NCBI GenBank assembly: GCA_031763025.1
Contig: JASSKH010000005.1
Coordinates: 6,171,959-6,235,958 of the forward strand
Source of the DNA: Macrocystis pyrifera
Lineage: Eukaryota > Sar > Phaeophyceae > Laminariales > Laminariaceae
DNA: 64,000 bases
Reading direction: 5' to 3'
Shown here: positions 23,421 to 34,700 of the stretch, one piece after another
How positions within the stretch are numbered: position 1 is the stretch's first letter
Layout of the letters: each line of letters opens with the position of its first letter
Made by a program: the position numbers and the translations under genes
The notes under the pieces: model-generated
Databases searched by the model: none
Seen by the model: only the letters and a program-made list of their open reading frames with translations
Told to the model about the DNA's origin: nothing

Positions 23421-23572
23421 CAGTGATCCCAACCCGGCGTGTTCAACGTATCTGGCAGCTGGCCCAGAAAAGCTGTGTTTGCAGCTTGACGGCTCCGGTC
23501 GGCCAGCGCATCGACGTGTTGATGGTTGAAGGCGACCCGCACGCCCCTCATTGCCGACGATGTCAGAAAGAG
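23421..23572 (+). CDS. Possible isolated exon, unknown product
   Basis: Acceptor after a long C tract (CCTCTAG at 23414-23420) and a consensus donor GTAAGC at 23573. Encodes about 50 residues including QRIWQLAQKS and HAPHCRRCQKE, a Cys/His cluster of C-x-x-C type. No matching upstream or downstream exon was identified, so the gene structure is unproven. It may also be part of the adjacent retroelement debris. Confidence 0.25.
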
Positions 23573-25734
23573 GTAAGCAATACGTTCCCAGACACGTGTG
23601 AGACTAACCCGAGCATGGCAGAGACAGCCTGCAAAGCAGTACTACTGTAGTTCCGCATACGGAATATCGTGTAAGAACAGAGTAGATACACATAACCGCC
23701 TACCATATAAAGCTCCCAACCTAAACAGTCGTAGCCAGATAATGTATGCTCGAATCCTGAGACGATGCAAGGATCCAAATGCAGGAACGGAAACGGGGGT
23801 TGTCATTGAGCCCGGCAGCATATTGCGCAAAGGTGCTCCGCCAGCTCCTCTTGCGCCACTCCGCATCTTCGACTTCCGTCCAAGCTTATCCTTCACATGA
23901 TGAGGACCCAACGTGACCTCGGCGATTGAGGACAGGCTTTCAAACCAGTGCAGGCTTGCGTTTTGTGCCAAGGGGCGTATCAATAGTACCTCACACGCAT
24001 GCACTTGAGGGCATTGTGTGGGCACGACGCTGGCCTCCAAACATTGCTATGTCTCAATCATCTGCTTGGGTGTATCGTGTGCGAGTGAAAATGTGTTGTA
24101 TCCCGAACCTGCAGGGCTAGCTATTGCCCTAGACTACGCATTATAATCGGCCTCGACGTGTTGGTGTCATCTGGGGTTAGTACATATAAATGACGGGGAT
24201 AATCACTAGTTGCACATTGTTCCCCCTGATACTGGAGCAGGTGTTAAATCTGGGCCCGCGCGGTGCGTTGGTAGCCCTCGCCAGCAAGGCCTGCGGCAGT
24301 ATGAAACGGTTTGAACGGAAGTTGTTCGTTTCAGCTTTGTGTGCGAACAGTAGAAGAGGGTGCATGTTCCACTTAGCCGTGGTCAGAAACACGAAGATCC
24401 ACATGTTCCCTTGACAGCGACAGTTGTCACGGTGTAGTGTGTTTGATTCGGAATGCCGTAGGCAAATACTTCGCATATACTCGGAGTGTACATATTGCTC
24501 TGTGTTTCACTCGGGAGTCTACGTATATGTACCAACGCTCTAATTGTTCCGCAGAGGTAAAATATCGGAAACGCCAAGGTGTTCATCTAAGAGAAAACCT
24601 CGCACACTGCGAGGAGGGCGGCGGGCGCCCGTTCGCCGTGTATATCCTCGCCGACAAATCAAGAGCATTTACAACCAGAACATCTCAGAATGTTTCACGA
24701 GTCCTCCGTGAAAATTGTAGCATCATCTAACCCCGAGACCGCCGTTCGTTGACTTGCTTTCTGGGTATGCGCAGTATTTGGTGAGACAGTATCGTGCGTG
24801 ATGCCGTTGGCTAGCCATGCCGTCACGCCCGCGAACACACTCTGAATACAACGAAAACAAACGTCATCCACGAATTGGCGAATACGATTGCTGTTACCGA
24901 AGGGGAAGTCAGGAGAAACGCCATGCCAGGCGTTCCGAACTCTGCAGCACGTCGCAGAAAAACCTCGCGAAGGTTTCATCGTCGTGGAACGGCAGAGATG
25001 AAAATAACCAAGCAGAAGATGACAACGAAACTCCTTGTCCTTTTCTCCTCCGTCTTCCTCTCCCTCCTCCTCCGTGTTCAAGGCCCCCCTTTTCACCGAC
25101 CGCCATCATATTTTCGTTGGCCTTGCCTCCGTACCTATCATCATCTGCTCGCGTCTCTTTACCATGGTGGTCATCGGCACCAGTACTGTTTGGAGTTTTC
25201 GGCTTCGTCCTGTTTAGCCTCGTATCGGCAACGCTGATTCTATTGCGGGTGTTACCCCCTTGTTGCGCCAACATGAAGCGGCGAATCACGATGGGAGACG
25301 GACGTACAGGACACACGGCGCGCACTCTGGCACAAGCAGCCTACCTCGTCCGATTCGGGTTTTCAGATTTAGGAGAACAGTGGACGTTGGGCGGTCGACA
25401 GGGGCGGAGAAATCGATAAGCCATGGCCAAGTGGGGACGGATTGCCGTCCAAAAATATACATCGGCTCAAGTGGCAAAGAGTGTTGTGTGACGGGTTGCA
25501 ACTGACGAGTTCTACGTGCCCCAGTGAAGTGAATATTTTCGAACACCAACGTAGATCTCAACTGTTCTCAAGGGACTACCAAGTAGGGCGAGCACGAACG
25601 AACGCCTCCAGAGAAAAGTCGGAGTTGGATTGCGCTCTTGAATTGCGTAGTATCTCCTAGTTTACATACCCTATGAGTACCTCTGCAATTTACCTGACCT
25701 GTCATATCAAAGCATGCGAACATAGCTCGTCCTT
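23573..25734. other. Gene-poor region between retroelement debris and the PhoD-like gene
   Basis: Several frames of 60-200 codons exist on both strands (for example plus 24817-25419, Pro/Leu-rich at 25040-25220), but none has convincing splice partners or a recognisable fold. I see no RNA gene or tandem repeat here. Confidence 0.35.
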
Positions 25735-28700
25735 CTAGCCGAGGGAGTATCTCACATGATCGTACACCCACGATACGCAGTCGAACACCCGGCGGGTCGC
25801 GTCTCCTGTTCCAAAGTAATTGGCAGCCGAGCTATCGTCCCCAGCGTCCTCTTCCACATCTAGCACCCGCTCGAATGCCTTAGCAAGAACCTTGCTCGGT
25901 CCTGTAGCCGCCAATGCCGCCAGTATAGCTTCCGTCGTCGCTCTATCTGGTTGCTTGTGGCCCGGCCGTTCGTCTCCCTGCCTCTCGTCCCCCGCTGTTC
26001 CAGCCCACTGGGGGGGAGGCCTCGGTTGCCCAATATCCGCCTCCATCGTTGCTGCTTGCTGGGGGGACGGCAGTGGCTCGGTACGTCCTTTGGAAGTTTG
26101 CTGTGGAGTTTCCTCAACGCTTCCATAGCACCATGCTGTCCATGATGCCGGAGTGAATGAGCAACTCTTCAGCAAAAGACGAGCACTTGGTCCCGCCCCG
26201 TTGGCTTCGCATCGCACAAGCACGAACGAAGGACGTCGACCGCAATCATCGGCATCCCGAGTGCTTCCATCGACGACGGATGCGCTGCCGGTATTATTGT
26301 CGTTTGGCTTGTCGCTACTAATAATTCCCGGGGTGTCGTACGGCGGCGCTGGTGTTTGCGTGTGTTTAGGTCCTGGTGATGAGTTGTTGGATTGTTGCCG
26401 TCCTTCGTGAAGAGCACCTCTCGCGATATGGCGGTAAGATAGACGCTGGCTTAGTTGCCCGATGAGCTCGAAAGGCACGCTATACGGCATTGGAACGCCG
26501 CTAAACGGTCCGCAGATCGTCTGCATTGAGACACATCGGGTACGTGCAGGCAGAGCGCGCCAGGAAAGGCGGGTAATAAACTTATTTCTTGCGAGAATAT
26601 CGGGCATCATCTGCCTGAGGTGATGGAAGTCAGTTTTCGTCGCAGCTTCAGTGCTACTTGTAAGTTCGATCGTAGTGCCCAGAGAGTAGAGCGGGGGTGG
26701 GAGGGCCGGTGTTTCCTATTTCTACGAGACAGACCTGATTCAATGTACCTACCCGCAGAGCCATGTTGAATGTAACAGGTCGTCATTCAACACCTCATAT
26801 AAGCTCGAATGGCGGTCCTTACCGCTGCAAGGTTTGCAAGGGCAAGCTGGAATGACTGGCAACTTCTCCTGTGATCGCTACGGAAATGTCGCTCTAGTGT
26901 GTAGCGTGAAATTCAGCTATACAAGCAGAATAGCGCTTACCCTCACTCCCCCCCCCCCCCAAAAGCATATGACTACGGCCATGCATGAGATCGAATACAC
27001 CCTTCCCCCCTTACGTGTGAGTGGCGCACGTAGGGGCACAAAGCCTCTATCACGTAGATGTCTGTTGTTGTTTCGGCTATGAAGGAAGCGAGTGCACAGC
27101 TCACCTGAGAGATGGCAGAAGATGTCAGGGAGTCGCTAATAATGGTCTCCAGAGGGTAGCGTAGTCCTCCTCCCATCAAAACGACCTTTCATCCACAACC
27201 GAAAATAGTCCACGAGGTACGTGAGCAAGCGATTGGTTGGGTCTTCGGCACTTCCGAAGAAAGGAAAACAATGATAACACTAAGCGCATGACCCCACTCT
27301 CTGTATGTGAGGCACGATGGCAGACTCCCAGGGCTCTGTGGCGCCGGCGGCCCTCATTGCGCCCACAAGCCGACCTAAGCAACTACGTATCACCTCGCGG
27401 GGCTCGCCCGCCACGGCTCTCGTTGTCTTCCACTCCACCAGCATTGTCAGTAAGCGTAGCAGCTCTCCTCCATGAAAAGACCATGATCGCCTCAGATGCG
27501 CCTGCTTTGTATGAACCATAACATGAAGTAACAAAGACGATTGGCAGGGAGGGTGCAAGGCAATGCGTTGTGCAGTATACAGTTAGAACGGGAATCAAGG
27601 TGAGTGAAGCTTGATGAAAGTATTTGAGGAGGGGGTGTTGTCCGAGAACACGAGGGGCGCACTGCAGGCTTTCGACTCCAAGACCGATAGCCTGCTAGAG
27701 TATCACCACGTTAGCAACACGTGTCAGTTAATTTGTTCGGAAGGAATACCTGGTACCAGGCAGTCTCAGCTTGTGTCCACCCCGACCTGTATGTTCTGAA
27801 AACGCTTCCCCGACTAATGGCTCACATTGGATGGGCACCGAGCCTTCGCCCTGGCATCGTGGATGGAGTCCGTGACAAACGGCGTGTCGCCGACAATCAC
27901 CATGGCTTCAATCTCTTCGATACTCAAAGCCAGCGCAAGGGAGGACCACTGTGCACCTGAAAGGACTGGAGCACGCTGATCCGGCTATTGAGAGACCGCC
28001 GTGTCGTAGGCGAATGACGATAAGAGGGGAAGGGCGGCCGCGCGCGGCGGGACGAGAACCGCTCGCGTTCAGTGTGCCTCCGTCAAGAAATAGGTCGCAG
28101 TCTATCTGCAGGCGCCGGCAATCGCTGTAAATATATGGTCAAATATTGTGCTTGTATGTGAACTCTGGTTGCATATTGGAAGGGGTCTGGGGTTCCGGGA
28201 GTTAGGATACGGTTGTTCAATGTTAGGGGTCGGGCTCTACCTCCAGACTACTGTAGTAGACACACCGAAACAACAGCCACACGGTATCAGAAAAAAACAG
28301 GTCCTGTAGTGGCCTCCGCTTATACCTGTAACCCTGCACTTCCTTGCCGAACGTCCAGCGCGAACAGCCCAACCGTTTCGCCGAATACATGGAAGTGCCA
28401 TTCTCCTACCCCCGCTGCTTCGGCTGCCTTGATGTCCAGACATCCGCCGTGGTAATCGCCGGACCCCAAGCTATCGATCCCCGATCCCCCACGTGCGTAA
28501 CCAATGTCGTTCATGTCAAGATTCATTGGCACGGACAGGGGGTCCCATAGCTGCCGCTGGTAGTCGGAGAACGCCTTGAAGTTGTGGTAGTCGACGAACA
28601 GACGAGGTACACAATACTTGTCTACCGTCATTTCTGATTTATAGAAGTCAATCGGAAGGCAAAGCTATACGGGGGAAAACTGAAGGAACACTCATGATTC

Positions 28701-31700
28701 AGTTCGCATCATACGGCAACGTTCGGAGTGAGATGACCGGAGAAACCCTGGAGCTTGGGGAGCGGAGACAAACCTTTGATACTGTGTGGGTTTTCACGCC
28801 TAGAAAAGGGATACAGCTGTAGCTGAAGTAACCCCCAGTAACATTTTCCCACACAAACGAAATCCCGCCTATCAGACGTACCCCGCACCTTCGGTGATAG
28901 TCAACACTATTACTTCAAGTAGGCGACAAAACACCGTTCCTCCTGCAAAAGCCCTTATTTTTCGGAAACCCCAATGGCGTGACCCTTACCCAGCGCTCTA
29001 CGTGAACGCGCAGCAGCTTCTCGTATCGTACCTGTGACGCTAAGCGAGCGAGCGTGCGTCGTGCATAGGCACTCAGGTGCAAACCTGGAGGTCGCTTCGT
29101 GCGCTCCTCGTCCACCATCTCACCCCCGGCCTTTTCACCGCCCCCACCTCGCAGCGCGCTGGAGTAAGAACGTCCTAAATCGAGCTGGGGCAGGGCTAGA
29201 TCGGCCTCGCCTCTCAGCATCAAATGGCTTCCACAGGAAAGACAAGCCCTCGCGCCGGGAAGGCTCCACTGGAATCGGTAGGCGTCCCGGATCTGCCGAT
29301 GCGTGACATACCGTGATTTAATCTTCTGTGTGCCGAAAGTATGATGGTGTTGGGTAACGAGGTTCGGCCGGAGTGTCGAACGGGTTATAACATCGGGCCC
29401 AAGATTCCAAAGGGGTGTGTTCAGTATGGTTGATTGAACCAAGGAGCCAAGCGTTTTTCGCCATGTTTCAAAATGAGCAAACACGTGTGCCATTCCGCTG
29501 AAATGGGTGCAAGAATACGATGTATGTATTACGGGGGACCATAGCAAATGGGACCAAACATTGTTAGTATTAATAGGTAAAAATATAGGTTTTTGTGTGT
29601 ACCGTAGGTGCTATTTACTTTTGTCCTCCGTAATAGTAAATGCGGGCGTCCAAACCCCTACGTTCTGCCCGTCCAACGAGGAGGTCGCCACCTTACATCA
29701 CCATCAGCTTTGAAAACGGTCTTATATCGCTGTTTTCACTCACCCGCTCCATCGCCATTTCCTCTACCTCTTCCCGCCCATCTGAACCTTCTTCCTCGGC
29801 TTCTGCGGCCGACAGAAGACCCGTGGCCTCGATCACGGCCACCTCGAGATCGACCTGGTTATTGGAGCAGCGTGAGGAAGCCCTTGTAGGCGTGAATACA
29901 TTTATTACGGGGGACTATAGTAAATAGGACCAGGTATTGTTGGTAAAAAATAGGAAAATATATAGGTTTGTCTTTGTACCGTAGGTCCTATTTACTATAG
30001 TCCCCCGCAATGGTTGATAAGAGTGAAGTGCGTTGACCTCAACGTAGTCGTTAAAGGTGGTATGAGCTGATAACCGCTATTTCGTTTCGGAACCAGAGGG
30101 GTGGGTTTCTCTCTTTACCGTATTTTTACGTAGCAGGTGTACGCATAACATCAGCATATTAACAGCATTACTTTAGTTGCGGCGTGCAAATCGCTTATCA
30201 AGCCACCGTTACAACAGGCAGATGGTATAATTGCCTCAAGACACGTCGAGACCGTTTGTCAGGGCTCAGCCATCTCGTTGGCGGGGTGGGTTGCCGATAC
30301 CCTGATCGGTTAGGTGTGAGTAACAGGGAGCCCAAGAGCAGCGAACAACTAGACACTACCCGCTCGTTCTACGTGCGCGGTGCGGCGAGATAGGCCTCAC
30401 TGCTATCTCGATCAGAGCATCGAAAACGCACCTTACGACGCATCATCTTGGTTCCTCTCTTGTTCCTTGTGGTATTCATGACAGGCTACTCCCCTCGCAG
30501 AATATAGGCACATTCGGTGCACTTCCACAGCGAAGTTCAAACCTTACGGCATGTTCAAACATACCGTGCGGTAATGTCCTCACCTGTGACCCCGTGTGAA
30601 CCACGACGTCCGCCTGCGGCCACGGGTTCCACAACTCGCGTCCCAGCACCCTCCACATATCTTCCGGAGGGGCACCCATCGCTCTCTGCGTCCCATCGTT
30701 GTTGTCGCCACCTCTCGATCGCGCAAGTCCTCCGATGGTGCCACGGGCTCTCCTGCGGCTGGCGAGCCCCGTACCGCTCACGAAAAGTAGTCGCACGTCA
30801 CATGCGGAAGATTCGTTGTGGGAATGGCCGTTACCAGAAGCATCGCCTTCGTTTCCGGAGGGAAAAGCCGAGGGTGATAAAGGAAATGATGTCTGATCAC
30901 CATGTTTTTTTTTCCTGGGCTGCTTTCGACAGATCATCAGCTGATGCAGCAGTGGCGGTCGAGGCGGCGACACGGCGTATAGCGGCTCGAAGGGCCGGAG
31001 GTTCACGACGATCCGACCACGCCTGTTGCAAATGCAGGCGGTTAATATGCAAAAGGAGCAGAGTTGGCATAAGTGCAGAAGAGGAGGAGAGAGGAAAGAC
31101 TTCAGGGGACGTAGGAGGGGGGGGGCGTACTTATTTGTTGCTTGCCTGAGTCATTTCACCATTAACCACGCGTCCCTCTGAAGACGGAGCACCGTTCCTA
31201 CGACACCTCTAACATTTGGGCACTCATTACGTTGTTTCCACATATTTCATAGAAACGTTTTGCTAATATTATCGCGTTCCTGTTTCACCACCTGTGGCCA
31301 CCATCTATCCCCTAGGAAGGCAATCGTTTTCCCCCGCTGCTATCTAGAGCACCAAACTCCTCCATGTCACATTCGTATATTTCCCTCATCTCCTCTTCTA
31401 ACACATCCCGCTCCTCAATGTAAATTCCATATTCTCCTACTGCGTGAGTTCTACTCTTTATTGCTTTGCCACACGGGCACATTTATGCACCTACTTCCTC
31501 CTCTCTCCAGCTACTGATACACCTCTGTCTTCTTTCTGCAGGTCCAGGTCCCCTACACGAAATCGCGGTTTCAGCGTTTGGATAACCCCAAACACTTGTC
31601 CATTCCTATCCTTGCACTTAGCCCTCCGGATATCTCTCAGGGTCTCTCCTATTTCTCCTTGTTTCTAAGCGCTAACCTTGGCCTTGCTTCTGCAACCTCG

Positions 31701-34700
31701 TCTAATTCTGTACTGTACCTCGCAAACTTCTCTGCAGACATATTTTATTCTTGGCGTCCTCCTATATCCTTCCATGTGTCCTCAGCTACGCTATCCCACC
31801 TCATTCCAGCTCGCCCTTTAATTACTTTCTCCCATACATCTCCATCAACTATGGCTGGCAACCTGTTTGCTTGGCTTGTTGCTTACTATACTGCCATTTC
31901 AACCGTCCCATGTCTCTATTTGTCTTATGTGAGTGCATCCCCAGTTCTGCTCTCAATACTGCATTACCCGTCGTTCTTGAGCATCTTTGTACTTTCTTAG
32001 CTGCTGTCATCTGAACTGCTTCCAGCTGTTTAGCGAACTTCGTGTTCCCTTCCGGTACTCCTCGTGCATAGTCTAGATTTGGTACTATCAACAGTCATCA
32101 GAAGGGTACATATATTAATCCTAGTGTCAAAGTGCGAGTGTGTTAGGGTCGCATCCATCTTGCCTACGTGTGTTTTACCCAATCCTATTACTTTGCTGGG
32201 CGTGTACCCCAAGAGCGGCGATGTTAGGTCTCTACGCCAAGGTATGTATACTGGTCTACTATTAGTAATTCATTTCCGCTCCACTTCCAACTGAAATTTT
32301 ACCGGGTTCCCCTTCTCTTCATTACATAAAACTACTGCTCACGTATTCACGCTCGCCGTCACCCTTCGTTCCTAGAGTATTCTGGTGCCTTCTCTAATTG
32401 TTTCTGAAGCCTTCGTTCTGGTGTTTCTGATATCCCTACGAAGTAGTCAGTAAATATCAATCCGGATACTGTGCCTCCCCCACTGCTTCTCCCTGCTTTG
32501 CTACTCCCGCTGTTACTATGAGGTCGTTAATATATGCCCTGGAATAGATAAGATGATAGCGTACATCTCTGTGCAACTCCTTGCGAACTATCAACATACT
32601 TCGACCTTTCCCTGTCCAGCATCACAGCGCTTCTCGCACATTCCGTCATATTTTTCATCATTCTCCACATCTTTCCTTTGATCCCTATTCCCCACACTTT
32701 TCCACTATCCATACCTCCATACTGTGTCGTAGGCTTGCTTTACATCTAGAAAGAGACCGTACTTTGTTAGCCCCGCGTCTTTCCCACCTTGGAGTATCCT
32801 GCCAAATGTGTACACATGTTCTACGCAGCTAAGGTTCGGCCTATACCCTGCTTGACCTTCGCTTGTTTTGTCTTACTTCTCCATCATCGTTCCCAATATA
32901 TCGTTCGCATTCTTACAATGCATGCTTACTGCACTCAATAGCATTATCTCTCTATAGTTCCCGGGGTCAGTCTTATTTTGTTTCTTGAATAAGTTTAATA
33001 CTACTCCTTCTCTCCACCTCCCGAGTGCGTACTCGTTTTTCCATATCCAGTTACACAACAGAACCATCATGTTAACCGTTCCTTCTCCCCTCTACCTCAT
33101 AAATTAATTCACTATTTGGTCTGCCCCTGCTGCCCTTCTATTTTCAAGTATAGCTACACAATTATTTTTTTGCCTTGTGAAATCTCTCTGTAACCCTTCT
33201 GAACTACTGCCTTCCCTTCTGATGCATGTACGTTCGCCTCTGCCCACACGGTAATTTCCTTCTCGAATTCTACGTTGAACGTTCGTTGGCTGTAAGCGTT
33301 CCGAGCTTACGGCAATGCTCTACTAGCAATTCCCTTTTCCCCTTGGAACTACAAACCATTTTACCGTTCTGTGTGTGATCTTAAGGTGGTGGGTCCCATG
33401 TCTGTCTCTCCTGTTTGTTTGCTCAGCATCCCTTTTTATCCTTGCCCACATCTGCTTCATCTCGCCTTCAAAGTCGCGTTCGTTTTTACTACGTATCTCC
33501 ATATACGTTTCTTCTTCTCTGCCATTTCTCCCAATAATTGTGGCCTCTTTTGCGTCCTCATCCCACCATTTTACTGTTGAACAGTTCTGCTGCATACCAT
33601 CAACTTTGCTATCACTTTACTTGCTGTGGCCTTTACCAAGTAGTCCCATACTTGTACTGTCCTAGTTCCTGCATTATCCCTCTCCACATCGTTCTTTGTT
33701 GTATCCATTCATTTTCCAACAGCTTGGAAAATTGCTCTGCTTTTTTGCCATGTTTTCTCATACCTATTCCCGTTTTTTCTGTTACTTCCATTATCTAGTC
33801 TCCAGCTGTGCAATTTTCTACCTCGTCTATGTTTGATAACTCTCGTCTCGCCTGACTGTCTGTCCATATTAGGTACGTAGTTCCTACGTCCGCTGAGTAT
33901 GCGTGTACTTCCGTTTCCCTACTATTTTTATTCTCTACCACTATAGAGTCAAGAATAAAGGTTTCTCCTTTTGTGTGCATTGTCTTCGTATTCTATTCTG
34001 GCTCTGTCATTTTCACTCTGTCGTTCGACGTCTTCATGTCGTTGTGCTTAAGGAACTGCAACATCTCTTACCCGTCTTTATTATTTGTTACTTCCGCATA
34101 TTACCCAATGTTCTCATTTGGGTTGCATGCCTTCCCAACTCGTGAGTTATAGTCTCCCACTAATCTCCTTGCCTTCTACGCTTCTGTACATCTACTGTAA
34201 TTTATCTGAACTTCCTCTTTATACCTGGTATATTTGACCGTACTCTTCGACTCTGGGGACATATACATGTTTCCTACCAGTAAGAAGTAATAGTTCGCTC
34301 CCTGCTCCCCTGGTATTTTGACCAATATATTTTCGTCTAATTCAGTGTGTTTTATCACCTCCATTAGGAACCCTACTCCCCCCCCCGACCCCCTGTTCTT
34401 GCTATGCTGTCCCTTACCCGTTGTCCCTAATCACGCATACGGAAATATCTATCCCATTGCGACCTAGGGGGGAGGGGGGGGGAGCTCGTCGTGTAAAGTC
34501 ACCGATACAAGAAAACAAAACGTACTGGTGGCAACACAGCCTACCGATACAACGTACTTGGGCAACGGTGGACAGGACCAAAGGTGGATGCAATGCGTCT
34601 CCTCTGAAGTGCGGGGCGGGGGAAAGGTCAAGTGACGAGCTAGTCCCGCCATTTCCGCGCAAAGCACAGTTGTTGAAGAAATCTGCATACCCTTTTCAGC

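Noticed and set aside
24817..25419. 200-codon plus-strand frame with hydrophobic segments
   Set aside because: The Pro/Leu/Ser-rich middle reflects CT-rich DNA. No family pattern and no neighbouring exons.
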